64,000 nucleotides of DNA from Litomosoides sigmodontis (lineage: Eukaryota > Nematoda > Chromadorea > Rhabditida > Onchocercidae), in assembly GCA_963070105.1 (NCBI GenBank), contig OY718807.1, forward strand, positions 558,001 to 622,000. The letters run 5' to 3'. The notes under the pieces are model-generated. The model was not told the DNA's origin. It saw nothing but the letters and a program-made list of their open reading frames with translations, and ran no database searches. The number at the start of each line of letters is the position of its first letter. Within the stretch, counting starts at the first letter, position 1. The translations under genes were made by a program, and so were the position numbers. Positions 25,123 through 39,200 of the stretch are shown here, piece after piece.

Positions 25123-27468
25123 AAGTCATCCTTAAATTGACATTCTCGCTGGAAACATCGACCGAAAAAACTCCAAATAAATGACATTTTTCATTTGGCA
25201 GTAATCATTTGTACAAAGCAACGTAGAAATGGAAGGAATTAGCGTTTGAATGAAATTTAACAATTAAATTACGAATTGAATTGAATTATTGTTCCAGTTT
25301 ATTATCGAAATTAGAAAGATATATGAAGCTTCGTCCCTACTAAGCCATTCATATTACCGCAAAAGTGATGAGTAATTTTATTTTTTTAAGTAAAATAGAA
25401 AAGACAGTGATAATGGGAAGCAGTAGCTGTTGAATTGAAAGTTTGGAGTAAATGATGAAGTCGTAGCACATTTGCAGACAAATATTATATCGTCGTGTTG
25501 GAACGAATTAGTTCATTTTCTCTTCGATGCCCTCTTTCTTCTTCCTTCTTCAAATCTAAAATAATTGCGAAAAAATTCATAATATGTTAATTTATACATC
25601 AGTACAGCTCCTCTTTGTCTCGAGCAGGAAAAAAATAAAGAAAATTCGCAAGAGGTTTTAAGCGAATTTTGGAGGACATTTGTATTTGTAAATTGAACAG
25701 ATGGATGACGGGTTACTTCTCAAGTATTTCAAATTTCAAATCAGTAGAGAGAGCCTATCACTACTTCTTGACAACTTCCCCTTTAGCATAATTCCTCCTG
25801 AATTTTGGTGAGAGTGTGAAAACACTAATAAAACGGTTTGTTTGTGGAATGTGCATGACAATGGAAGTTTAGTTAAAGTAAACGATGGAATGACAGAGGC
25901 GGTTGGATTGCATTGCCTCTAATAGACTTAACGCGACATTCGAAAATTTCACTAATTTCCTTTCAGAACACGTACGTTAGTAATTTGAAGCGAACTGACG
26001 TCTCTCATTTGTAGAGTGTAATAGTTCTCTAAATAAATTACAAAACAGTAGTAGACCTTAGCATTATTAATAAGCAATTTCATGCATAATTTAATTAATA
26101 CCTCTGTGAATTGTGACATCGATGAATTTACAGTTCGTAATTAGCAATTTCATAATTTCACTATCCCACCACCATTTTGTTATCATAAAAAAACAGGTAG
26201 ATAATATCTGTACATATGTGTAGCGCATTTTTTACAGAAATTCCAAAACAATAATGGCGCCTGTTAACTCCGCTAATTCATTTCATTAGTACTTTACTGC
26301 GTTTGCCTTCAGAAAGATAAAATTGAAAATATTCAATTACTACTGGGAAAAAACTTGTTATTTAATGGTTTGAAATCGGAGAAATGGAGGGCTGGCGAGT
26401 AGCAACGCAACAAATACGAGTGGAATACAAATTTGAATGGCATCTATTTGAACAAAAAAATACTAAGAATCAATTTAAATTCATTTCAATGCCTTACGAA
26501 TGAAAATTTTCATAATTTTTGTCGCTTCACTTTTTTTATTGCGTGCGTTTGGGACAAAGGCGCTCCAATTACACTCTGCGCAAATTGCTTGAAGAATTAA
26601 TTCTTTCCCTCAGTTCATTCATTTTTAAAATAATGGACATTTCTGAGCTTTTTCCTGCCATTTCATCAATTTTTCGCAAACACTGATTGCTTTTTCCCTG
26701 GCCGCCTTACTGATGTGAATGGGAAATATTGAAATTTCATTTCATAAATATTTGTTTCTCATAGATAATATGATGCGTGACGGGGAAGAAGTTCCGGAAC
26801 GGACCGGAAATACGTTGTTGAATTGAGGAACTGACTGATTCCTTTTAATGAAAGGAATCGAGGAAGTAAAAGAGGAAGAAATTCTCAATGACGTCATTGT
26901 ATGAAACTTTTTAGCAATTTCCTTTGTGCTTTAAATTAACTTAATTACTTCTTTCCTTCCCTTTCCTTCATAATTTCAATATTGCTCAAATTTCATGATT
27001 GGTAAAATTAAAAAACCATTGCAAACAACTAATTTTCTACTGAATTTTGCTAGGAATTGCTAGGACTAACTCATACTTCCTTAATTAGCACTGATTAGCA
27101 GTGCTTATGCCCAACTTATTAAGATACTTTAATACTGACCATTAATACTTCCATGTGATTTACGCCCATTAACATCACCACTTCGGCACCATAAATATTC
27201 AACCAGTTCTAACCAAGCTTTCCGTCTAATTACGGAATTAGAACCGATTGGTACTGACTTACATGGAGTTAGTGCCGACTGGCACTCACACTATTTCATT
27301 CATTTCTGTTTACCCTTCCTCAACAAAATAAAGGTATGTACATAGTAGTGCAACCGCACGTCCTACAACAACTTCTTTCCTAAGTTTCATAAATTTAAAT
27401 CTACCAAAAATAGAGAAGTTAAAGTGAATCAGAGATATGAAGTTTTGTTTGCTATGAAAAAGAAAAAT

Positions 27469-28252
27469 TTTATTGTTATTATTGATTATTAATTATTTAT
27501 TATTAATTTTTATTCATTATTATTATTACTAATTATTATTATTATTACTTATTATCATTATTATCACTAATTATTATTATTATTACTAATTATTATTATT
27601 ATTACTAATTATTATTATTATTATTTATTATTATTATTTATTATTATTATTTATTATTATTATTTATTATTATTATTTATTATTATTATTTATTATTATT
27701 ATTTATTATTATTATTTATTATTATTATTTATTATTATTATTATTTATTATTATTATTTATTATTATTATTCATTATTATTATTTATTATTATTATTCAT
27801 TATTATTATTTATTATTATTATTTATTATTATTATTTATTATTATTATTTATTATTATTATTTATTATTATTATTTATTATTATTATTTATTATTATTAT
27901 TTATTATTATTATTTATTATTATTATTTATTATTATTATTTATTATTATTATTTATTATTATTATTTATTATTATTATTTATTATTATTATTTATTATTA
28001 TTATTTATTATTATTATTTATTATTATTATTTATTATTATTATTTATTATTATTATTTATTATTATTATTTATTATTATTATTTATTATTATTATTTATT
28101 ATTATTATTTATTATTATTATTTATTATTATTATTTATTATTTATTATTTATTATTTATTATTTATTATTTATTATTTATTATTTATTATTTATTATTTA
28201 TTATTATTATTTATTATTATTAATTATTATTACTATTAATTATTACTATTAT
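27469..28252. repeat. ATT minisatellite with 13-base and 7-base higher-order units
   Basis: About 780 bases made only of A and T with rare C or G. Irregular ATT at the left edge gives way to a regular 13-base unit (TTTATTATTATTA) for roughly 500 bases, then a 7-base unit (TTTATTA) around 28138-28202, then irregular ATT again. Confidence 0.95.
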
Positions 28253-28950
28253 CAAATTATTAATTCTAATTTTTTTGTCATTCTCGGCGTAATATAGCTT
28301 TTTCCTTCATCCTCTTTAACTTCTTTGCTACCTCTATTTTGCTTCTTAATGAAAATCTTTTACTTCAGTCGTCCTTTAAACCTCCTTCTCTCTTCTCCTC
28401 CAACTGCTAACAGCTTAACTGGGCATACATAGCCATTCTTCACATTCACGTACAAGTAATTTGCTTTTCTGAATGACGTATTTTTTCACGTAATAAAGCC
28501 ATTGCAAATGTGGATCGGTGACGTAACTTGTAGCATAACTCACTTAATTTCTTGCCTAACTCCAATTACTTTAACATAAGTTTGGTCATACTATCAAAAT
28601 GCAGTGTTTTAATTAAAACGAAAATTTTGCAAAGACACCTTGCAATTTCCAACTAATAAATAAGTCAATAATAAAAAAGACACACTATTCCTAAAAAACT
28701 TGAACTAAAATAAAATTTCCAAAAGAAAGGGAAAAGATAAAAATTGAAATAAAAAGTGCTAATTTGAAATTGTGTAGAAATGAGAGAGGAAGAAGTTATG
28801 TGAAACGTTAAAGTAAAAGTGAAGGAAATGCAGCTGTTCATCAAACTTAGCAACTCTTCCAGCTATTACCATATGGCCTATAATTTCTTCTCATTTCCTT
28901 GGCTCTAACCTTCTTCGCCTATAATTCTCAAAACATCCAAAATAGTACAG

Positions 28951-28972
28951 AAAGAGAGAGAGAGAGAGAGAA
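28951..28972. repeat. (GA)n microsatellite
   Basis: About 22 bases of alternating G and A in intergenic DNA. Confidence 0.85.
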
Positions 28973-31871
28973 GAATTTGAGTATTTGAAGATTAGGGGGT
29001 GCAGCACAAGGAAGAGGGAACGATAGTACATTGAATTTTTCAGATCGGAAACGAACGAACGGATAATCTATCATTGATACTTTCCTTCTCCTCTACTCCC
29101 TTTCATTTACAAGCATTCAATCATGCAGTTCATTATTTATCCTCCCAATTTTTTCAAACACCAACCGTGACGTCACTTTAATTAATTTCACTTTTTTTAC
29201 GGCTGTAATCCTAATGAATAAAAAATGAAGTAGGAACAGTGTTGAGGCAGAAGAAATGTGATTCAATCATTGTAGGAGGGAAAGTCATTCACTTCCGTGC
29301 CTCAAGTGATTCTGAGATCGGAAACAGGCGCACTTGAAAACGCGTGGAGATGCGTGGACTTACTGCTTCAATCAGTTGCTATTACAGTACGATCGGCGCG
29401 AATAATCGATTATTCGTCGTTTCTAATCAACGAAATTATATTCTTATTACTTTGCATTATTTCAGACTTTCCGATTTCATTTTATTTTCCAATTTTTCCC
29501 TTTGCAATAACCCCAAAACGTGTAGAATTTAATACTGAAAATCGACACGCTCAGTTGGAAAAGACAGGAGAAATTAGAATTCCGAGAAATCCACAATTAA
29601 TGCAATAAAAGTTAAATTTATTGACATATCAAGCGACAAATTCACAAATTTTCCATTCCTTTTTGCTTTTCGCATATCTGTGAGTTGATAAACCGAAGAA
29701 TGGACGGATGAAACACCTGCTTGCAAGGGCAATAGCGGTAAACCGCAAAGATGAGAGAGAATGCTGGCTAATTAATTTCATAGTGTTACAAGCGTACTTA
29801 TAAATATCTAATTAAATGAAAGTGATAATTGACAGGTCATCGATATCGCATATATCTTTAGTTAAGCACCAATTTGAAGATATCAATGGAAGCATTGATT
29901 ATTACGATTACCCATAGAATAGATTAGGATCTTTGATGTTTTAATTTATCCTTTAAGCCTAAAGTTTATTTTGTAATAGCATAGACCACGATAATCAGTC
30001 TTATAGTTATTTGGATTTCTTGAAATTTTGAAAAAGGAGTTGAGTAAAAATGTTTGTTTTTGGAGTTAGCATGTTTTTTGCTGAAATTTATTCGTTTTTT
30101 GCGGGTTTTTCTCACGGAAGTTCAATCCGGCAGTAAGGCTTCAATGAGGCACGAGTCACTTTTTGCATGAAAAAATGAAAAGGTAAAAGCCTAGTCTGAG
30201 GAAAAGGGGTCTTCTTTGCTTGCTGCCCTCTAATTTCTCGTTAGTTTCCCACACATCTCAGTCCATCGACAATTGCTACTTTACCTTTTTTTAGCAAATT
30301 AATTGTCACCAACTTTTCCAACAAATAGCATAATTTGTCAGCTAAATTTTGCTAACCAAATAATACAGACTTTTCTCATTTTCGTTTATTACAATTTCCC
30401 ATCCAAAGTGATTTCATCAAATTAAAACATTTCTTTCTTTCATGCAATTGGAAGAGTGGGAAAGGGAACTGCGCCAAAATTGGAAGAGAAAAGGAATGAA
30501 AATCGACGATGGCGCCTTTGCTTTGCGAAAGGAACGGAATTTAGGAGGAAAGGATGAAAGCATTTCGTTGCTGGAATTGGAGCTTAGTATTTAATAACAT
30601 AGGTTTTCTGCAATTTTAAATTTAATTTAAAGCATTTATGAAAGTACAAAAATGAAACTAGCCATTTTTTTGCTTTAAATTAAACTTAGCTGCTAACTTC
30701 CTTGCCATTTCGCACTTTTCTTTGACCTTTTATTATGGCAGTTAATTGATATCAACTCACGAATTAAATGCAATTTCAAACATTCGCCATTAGACTGACT
30801 AAACAAAATGCAATGCTAATCTTCTTTTTTTGAACTGGTTTGATGAAGTCTAACCGTCGCTGACTATTGTAGGCAAAATTAACCATTTTAGTGAAATGAC
30901 TAATCAATGATCTCCCTCTTTTCAGTTAAATTTACATCAAATTTTGCGTTATGTTTTTTTTTAATTCTGGTGAAATATTTCGATTTAATTTCACTAAATT
31001 TGAAGTAAATAATCCTTTCACATCGGATGGTAACACGGCGAGGAACTACAATTGCATTTACAGAAGGGAGTAATTTATGAGTGAGTTGATATTTATTTTT
31101 CGTTTTCTCCGACTATTGAAATTTTCTGAGATTACGTTACGCTATCTGCAAAGTATGTAATTCTCAAGTTTGACAGAAAATATTTTCTTACCACTTTCTC
31201 TTCCTCACTTTAATGAATTCATATTTCTTCCAGACGTATTTTACATTCACCAAGGAGAAAATTTAAAAACAGCAAACATCGATTGCTTCTTTTTTCTTGT
31301 TTGTTCTTCGAAATAATTACTTCAACAACTTCTGGCAGAAGCAAAAAGTTTTTCGTTCATTCTCACTTACCCATTAGATGAAGGAGTAAATGAGCACAGC
31401 GCAGCTGTTTCCTCTTCAGTGAGTGAATGCTTAGCGCCATCACTTAATTCATTTTAAAATTCGAAATACATTTCAAAGGAGAGAAAGAGAGGAAGAGTAC
31501 GCGAAAAAATGAGTGAAGGAAAAAGTGAGAAAAAAAAAAAACGAAGCGAAAGAAAGGAACTTGTTCTGAGATGAATTTAAAACAAAAGCTGCAATACTCG
31601 ATGGATGTATACAATTTCATAGTTTTCTACTTCGGCGATATCATGTTGCCTTCGCTTTTGCTTGTAGAAGTTAGTCCGAAAATAATCTTTTTATTCATCA
31701 TACTAACGCAGTCCTTTCGTTCGGTGAATTAATTTATTATCAATTTAAGACATACTTTTTTCTTTCTAATTTTTTGCTCTTAATTGATTCGCTAAAAATT
31801 CTACAATTCTCAAACTGTTCAATTGAACTATTACGGTTAACAGGATCAGTGCATTCATTACCTTCAAAGTA

Positions 31872-33170
31872 ATGGCAGAAGTGAAGCCGAAACTTCGACG
31901 GGTTGTCACCTTCACCAAAAGTAATCACCGTTGGTCGACGACATTCGATGAAACCGATTCCAGGTTGCTGTTGATTTCACTTTTCTGCAATTCGCCAAGA
32001 AGCCGTCTGCTTCTTCTTGCACCATCAAATCAATGTCTTAGTTTCATTTCGATGATAATTGACGTTGCATGTTTGCGGTTATCATCCGAAAAATTAAAAA
32101 TTCCCTTTTTTTTCTTAATTTTGCTAATATTTAATTTATTGTAGCTTAGTTCTTCACAGTGAAGTGAATGAGCTGAAACAAAAATGGAGAAATCGATGGA
32201 ATTATTCTTTTCTTCCATTTTTTTAAAGAAATTATTATCCACATTTTTTGTTTCCTGTTTGTTTTTTTTGAAAATCTTTAGAAACACTTCATTGAAGTAA
32301 TTATTAGACGAAGGTAATTAATTAAACAATCAATTAAGACAAAGATGGATAGGACAAATTGTAGTAGTTGAATGTATAGCGGATGTCTTAACTTGTATGT
32401 TCCATGAAGATCTCTATGAAATTTTTAAGTTAAAATAAATATGTGATCTTGCTGGCCGACAGCCCACGTTGCTCTTCAGTAGCGTGTTGAAGTTCCTTGC
32501 TAAAAATTAGTGGAAAATTAAATAATGAAATTCTTAGGATATTTGGTTACAAACTCCAAATGAAAAAACAGTTATAGAAGAGGTCAGGTTAAGCTTCACC
32601 ACTTTCATTTGTTGATTGAAATTTCAATTGGTTATAAGCTTCTGTAACTTCAATTGCTTCCCATAATTCTTGCTAATTAAACCGGTCCGTTCTCTTATCA
32701 GCTTATCATGTTGCTTCTGCATATAATCTTCAACCGATATTTGTCAAGTTCAGTCGTCTGACTATTGTTTCTTTGGCAGTTGGATACGTCAAACTAATTT
32801 AAAACGTTGGACAAAACATTAGGAATAGCGATAGTAGCAACGGTAGTGAGAAACGACTAACCGTTATCGATGATAACAAAAATATTTAAGTTTGAAGTGC
32901 TACTGGACATCAAAGCATCATGTTTCTCCATCGATCTTTCCTGGTAGTTTAGTGGGAGAAGTAACTTTTGCTGAAATATGCTACTTATAAGATGCGAAAA
33001 ATGAAGGAATTAATTGCAAATTGATTATTAAACCAAGCAAATATTTTATTTTTAGGCAGGGAGAAGAACCGAAAAGTAAAGATAATGAAAAAGCTGAAGT
33101 TCACAACCAAGAGGTTTCCGATAACGAATCGAAAAACATTTTATTTAAGCGAAGTCAGACGATAAGTTGA
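31872..33170 (+). CDS. Small two-exon gene, 68-residue hydrophilic protein
   Basis: Not recognised. Exon 1 (31872-31963) runs from ATG to AG before GTTGCT, reading MAEVKPKLRRVVTFTKSNHR and on to FDETDSR. Exon 2 (33056-33170) follows a strong acceptor (tattttattttTAG), is phase-matched, and reads GEEPKSKDNEKAEVHNQEVS, ending FKRSQTIS and TGA. AATAAA lies at 33266-33271, about 95 bases past the stop, as expected of a real gene. The product is charged and probably disordered, with no signal peptide or membrane segment; RRVVT and KRSQT resemble basophilic kinase sites. The same DNA at exon 1 is open on the minus strand with splice-like ends, which is the main doubt. Confidence 0.5.
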
Positions 33171-36100
33171 TCATGAATTCCGGGTATTTGTAATGTTTTC
33201 GCTTGCGTTGTATTTGAAAATAATTTATATGCTAATATAGATTTTGTAAAACATTTGAAATTTCAAATAAATTCAGGTGGAATCACTGTGATTTCAAATT
33301 TTGATGATCTCTTATAACTCCGACGTTTCACATTAAAAATTCCTGAAAATGACAGGTAAAGTTCGCTCCTAAATACATCATTAACAAAAAATCAGGCATG
33401 TCTGAGAAATCAAACGATGAATGGCAGGAAAGGCCTAACCACTACGAATTACTGATAAAATGATAAGCTGTTTATCAGGTACGTCATACTTTTTCCGCCA
33501 CAGAAGCCTTTGATAACAAATGTTGTCAATTGTCAACTTTTGAAAAAAATTTTTTTCAGGTCAATGCTAACTTAACAACCACTCCATTACTTATTAAACG
33601 GAATTGATTACCTATACGCTGATTGCTTAAAATACCATTTTTAACAGATTTTAGTACAATAACAGTCGAAATATTTGCTATTTAAATTTCGTTTCTCTCT
33701 CAAAGTGTTTGGATGGAGTTATTTGCAAAGTGTTGGGAAAAAGAGCTACAATTTTTTCCTTTTTCCCTTTATTACCAAATGACAAAAATTTACCGCAAAT
33801 TTGTGCTTATAAACGGAATATTCAATTCTTCATCAAATCATATCACCACTGGATAGAATTTTACTAAATTCAAATATGAATTTTGATATTAGTGTTCATC
33901 TTAGTAAACTATTACGCCCATTTGCCGGTCAAACCAAAAAGCTTCAAAGGTGACGTTCAAAGGTATTTGATTAGCCGCCACATGAAAGGCATACTTCTTC
34001 GATTATTTAAATTCGAAGTAAAATTAATCAATTAATGAGATGAAATAACTGGTAATCGTAATAAAGAAAACTGTCCTACTCAACTGACTATTACGGCAAC
34101 AACTATTATCAGAAATTTTAATTGCTCAGTTGATGAATTTATGGAAATTTTTGTATATACCACTTCAGCACAGAAAATGCGCAAACACACTTTGCTATTT
34201 GTGAGAATTGAAGGAACGAATATTTCTATTTGAATTATTTGAATTAAATTCGAAATATGCACAGAAAGAACTTCCCTCTATCACTCTCTTCTCTCTTCCT
34301 TCCTTTACCTCTCTCCACTGCACCACTCATACAGTTTACTGAATTTACTGAATGAAGCTATCTAGTAAACAGGCGCTCATCTATAAAAGGCTTAGGGAAG
34401 AGGTCCATTCACGTCATCAAACGGTTATTGTCATATGCATTTGCTTTTGTTCTTCCGACAGTTATCAAAGAAGCATCCGGTAATAGCATCTTTCTTATCT
34501 CTTTCCCTCCTCCTTTCCTTTTCCCTTTCAACGATTACTATCAAACTCTCTTCTTACGCTCTCTTTACTTTCTACCGCTTCCTTCTCCCCTAAACTAAAA
34601 TTAGTATTGCAATTAAAAACCTGATGGAAATAAATTGATTTAATTAATTGATGTCGATGTATAACATGAAAATTGAACTTCAATATTTGCGAAAAGGTCG
34701 AGTTGTATTGTTTACGTAATCGGAAGAGAAATGCCATTCAAGGAAACGACCTTTGAATGGTTCAAGGAAAACAAAAGATAATAATTATGTTGTCTAATAA
34801 GGCGTGCAAAGCATGATTGTTGTTATCTTGCGAATGTTGAAACTGAATAGATCTTTGTTTGTTTGAGATGGTTCAAATGAAATTAATTAGTTACTGATCG
34901 AAAATAAAAATGAAAAAGTTAGTTGCGTGGCATAAAGGGATGACTGTGATTTTAGGTGACAAATTTGTTCTAACTTTCATCTCATTTCTTTAAATAAAAT
35001 TAAAATGGATAATTTCAGCCAAATAATTCAAATTATTCAACAACGAAATGGAAAATGCTAACGTTTGAAATTCACATTGTAAAAGACTTTCATATTTAAA
35101 ATTTTTTTGCAAGTTATTTTAAATTCTGCTGTTGCATGGCAAAATACTTGGCATTTAATTTTAACAAATCAGCAATTCAAGCAATTCATTCGAACTGTTA
35201 TAGCAGTGAATGGGAAAATCGGTTGGGAGCAAAGAAAATCGAATTTTTAGCAATTCGACTGCTGCACTCTTAAATGACAAAACCAAAATTTTCCATTTGA
35301 AAGTTTTGTGGCATTAAGCGATCCAAGCAACGAATAATTTCTGACGGCGAAGACATTGCATGTCATTTTAAATCACAGTAAGATCACCTTTTTCAAAGTG
35401 AAGTGCAGTTTATCGAGTTGAGTCACACCGGTATCCTTCTCCTGATATTAAATTCTCCTCGCACGTCTTATCCGAAATTCTCCCAGTTATCCTTGTGTTG
35501 TCGCAGCCTTCTCGGATTGCCCTGTTCCGTTTCAAATGAGAAAGATTGTTGCGCTGGCACGTACTGTTTTATTTGAAGGAAACGGTAAAGCAGGGAAATT
35601 AAAGATCAAAAATTAGAGTTTTATTATTAGAAAAATGTTTCCCAATATAGAAACGCTCAGAAAGGAAGCAGCGTGGAGAGAAATGTGAATGAACAAACAG
35701 AGTGAGAGAAAGCGGAAGAGAACACGCGTAATTAACCATTTTAGTTTTGCTTCACAAGAAAGCCATAAGTCATAGGTATTACTTCTCTCTAATCACAAGT
35801 ACCGCTCATTTATCACTTTTCCAACAAACAACAAGGAATTTTAAAAAAACAAAAAGGTACAAAAAATATTGCACGATGTCAGAGAAATGTTGCACCATCG
35901 GCACTTCAACGTTTTACAAGATGAAAGCTTAGAAAGTTCTGAGCTCAAGAAATAGCTTTAAACGAAATCAAAAAATGTAAAATTCCGTGAATTTTTCTGG
36001 CTATCAGAAATTTTGATATAATCGTTAAATTCATTAACTCAATATATCTTTTAACTGCCTGGCAAGCAATGATCTTCCAATATAACTGGTACCGGAGAAA

Positions 36101-36221
36101 AGCCTTTTATAGGTAGTACGAGAGTTCTTGGCCTCATCTACGCAAGCTAAAATCTAGAAATTAAGCCTCTGTGATTTGTATTTGTGTTTTCACTTGACCG
36201 TTAAGCAGGACGGTAAAATGT
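33171..36221. other. Intergenic
   Basis: No coding exon supported. Only the putative AATAAA of the small gene (33266) was noted. Confidence 0.5.
33266..33271 (+). promoter_or_regulatory. Poly(A) signal, small gene
   Basis: AATAAA 95 bases after the stop of the 68-residue candidate gene. Confidence 0.45.
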
Positions 36222-39200
36222 TCAACCGCTGTCGGATAAAGTTATTGTGCCGCTGGTCATCATGGAGGAATGGCGACTTGAACTGCTAAGTCGATTTTCA
36301 TTACACACCGTTTCCCTGTCTTCTTCACATTCTTCCGTCACTGCTGCCAAATAGCCACCTGAGCGGTTTGTACGAGCTGTCACAATACACTGGCTTAAAT
36401 GATTTTGAAGCATTTCACAAACCTGAAAAATTTTCGTTTCTTAATTTCTATTTAAATAAAAAATCACGCCCATGATGTATAATCAGGCGTTTTAATTATA
36501 TTCGGTACTCTAAATATTTATTATTGTCAGATTTTGGAAACTTTCTAAAACTAAAATAATAAGTAATTATTGTTCCGTAAGGGAAAAAATTTGACTATCC
36601 CAATAAATTCAGCCCTTTGTGGCATTTGACAGTGTGTTGTTGCATCCTAAAGAAGCAGTAAGAAAGTTGTTTGATTAGACCGCTAATGGGTAACGTATGG
36701 CTAGGCCGTCAACACGTTACGTTCATTTTTCCTTTCTGCTTCCTCAACAGCTCTCTCTCAACGAAAAAGTAAAATTAGGTTGTAAGAAAAAAAGATCGTC
36801 GTTAGCACTCCCATTTTTCATTTTCATTTCCAAAAAAAAGAATTTAAAGATATATTTATTTTTCTCAAATGGACTGTCTTGGATGGAATTGCTCTTTTCA
36901 AAAGCTATTAAAGTCATTTTACTTCCAGGGAGATTAATTCAGATTGCTTTAAAGTGCGCGAACCAGTAATTGAAAGGTAATGTTCAAAAAGACCACATTC
37001 AAAAGGGTCATCAATTCCATAATTCACTTCCAAATTACAAGTTTTTTCCTTATAGCAATGAAATTTGCTTCTGAAGGATATGAACTTTGCAAATTTTGAA
37101 ATTAACGAGCACTCACTGCCCTTGCAAGTGTTGTAACAAAAAACCGCTTCCTTTTATTTTTTCTCAGTAACTAATGAATTCCAAGTAATTTGAATTTTAT
37201 GAGACCGTTCGTCCTTCATTTTCCCCTGCAAAAGAGGAATTTCTGTGTCAGAGAATAAAATTCATTTCAACTTCTCCTCTCCTTATAAAGTGCTAATCGA
37301 TAAGATTCTGAGAAGTCTGAAATTTCATAAGATTTCAATTTCGCATAATAAATTTCCCTCAGAGAAAAGGACTCAATTTTTGAGTGCCTAAATAATAAGA
37401 AGGGGAGAGAGTGAGAGAGAGAGAGAGAGAGGATGAATGGATTTGTTTGGGACTTAAATCCAAATCATTTCATAAGGTGCGGTAGTAGTAAAGTGAAGAA
37501 AAGTGGACGAGTGGACTCGGGTCGATCCCATCTCACTGAAAGGACCAATAAATCAATCACTCACCAAAAAGCTACAAGGGCGAGAAGAGACAAGGAAGAA
37601 GTAACAATCGTCAAAATCGATCGATCGTCTAATTGCAGGGCGTATTATCCATCAAATAGGAACGACGCCACTCCACACGTGTATTTTTTGGTACTAATAG
37701 GATAAATACTTGTCACGTAGAAAGAATTGTCCACTGATTAGCTCTAGCAATTACACGTCGACGAAGAGAGCAAGAAGAAAAGCCCTTTTATGAGAAAACT
37801 AAAAATCAAATGTCACACATAGTAATTAATTGATTTGCAAACATTTCAACGTTACAAACTTTGTTTGTTTATTTTTTCCAAATTACACCTTTAATTAATT
37901 TAATGCAAAACGTTCAAACTAATTCGCTTAGTAAGGCTCATTTAGTAAGCGATGAAACGTAGATTACTGCTACTAATAGAAAAATAAAAATTAAAAAAGG
38001 CATTTCAGGAAAACTGAAATATACCCATTGTTATAACAGTTAAAAGAAGATGAAATTCTGACAGAAAGAACTACTCGAGTGCTTCAGGAAGTAATGCTAA
38101 TTGAAGGAAGCTTACTTAACTAATTAGCTTTGATCTTGTTCTGCTATTTTTCGGTTGTTTCTATCAGTCTTCACTAATCTATCTTAATTTACAGCAACAA
38201 GGAAATGATCGATCAGATGAAACATGTGGTTGATATTTTAGAATGTAAGCATATATGCCAGCTAAGTCAAAACTGCTAAATTCGCTTTTGTCTGTTGGGA
38301 TAAGTGCTCGTGGACTTATCTGAAAATCCAAGCAGAGATTACCGATGCACTTATGTTAATTCGGAGATTACTAATAACTGATAATTATAAGCCGTAAATG
38401 GATTAGCAATGTAGTGAGTTAAAGGCAATTCTGTAAATAAACAGAACTAAATAAACTGTTTAATTAATTAACCAAAAGGTCATGTTAATGTATTCGTGCT
38501 TTGAAAATAAAACATTGTGCTAATGATAAAATCAAAATATTGGAATTTCATAGCACTGAGACTTGGTGAATTCAGAATTTTTAAATCGGACTGTTGAAAA
38601 TAAGAAAGTTAAAAATAGCGATTATTGAAAGAGGAATGATTTAGGAGTATACGTTGACTCAAATATGAGTGACATAAGTTAGCAAATTATATCAGTTCGC
38701 ATCGCTTAATTGAAATCAGCTTTTCGTACAGATGGAGATGTCGGTGGTGCAATGCAATTAGATGAAATTGACAAGTACTGAGAGATATTTTAAAAGATTA
38801 GGAATGAATGCCATATGGCATCAGCCATTTGTCAATTGTTCATTCCCTCTTGTGAATTTTAACGATCTGTGATGTGTAACTCTTTTACGAATGAGTCTTA
38901 CTGATTCTGTTTGTAGAAAGTTCTTAGATTTTCATGGATTAGCCAAAGAATGAATTTTAAGAAATTTTGGAAAATTGTGAAGAAGAGAAGAAACCTTAAG
39001 AGAGTCGTGAAGCATTGCGTCGTATACTGTCGCATCAAAAAGACAGTTATCCAATGATCGAGCAGCAAAACTACTGGTGTCAACGACCGCATGCTTCGGG
39101 ATTGAGCGAGCTACCAGAGGTTGCGCATCAGCTAATGTTTCTAGCGCTTCCATGAGATACCCTCGATCTGCACGATTTACCGTAGCAATCGAATAAGCCT

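Larger units (their letters stand above)
25188..31871. other. Long AT-rich intergenic stretch
   Basis: No gene recognised. Holds the ATT minisatellite (27469-28252) and a short GA run (28951-28972). Open frames here, such as plus 29297-29608, have no splice support and no family resemblance. Confidence 0.5.
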
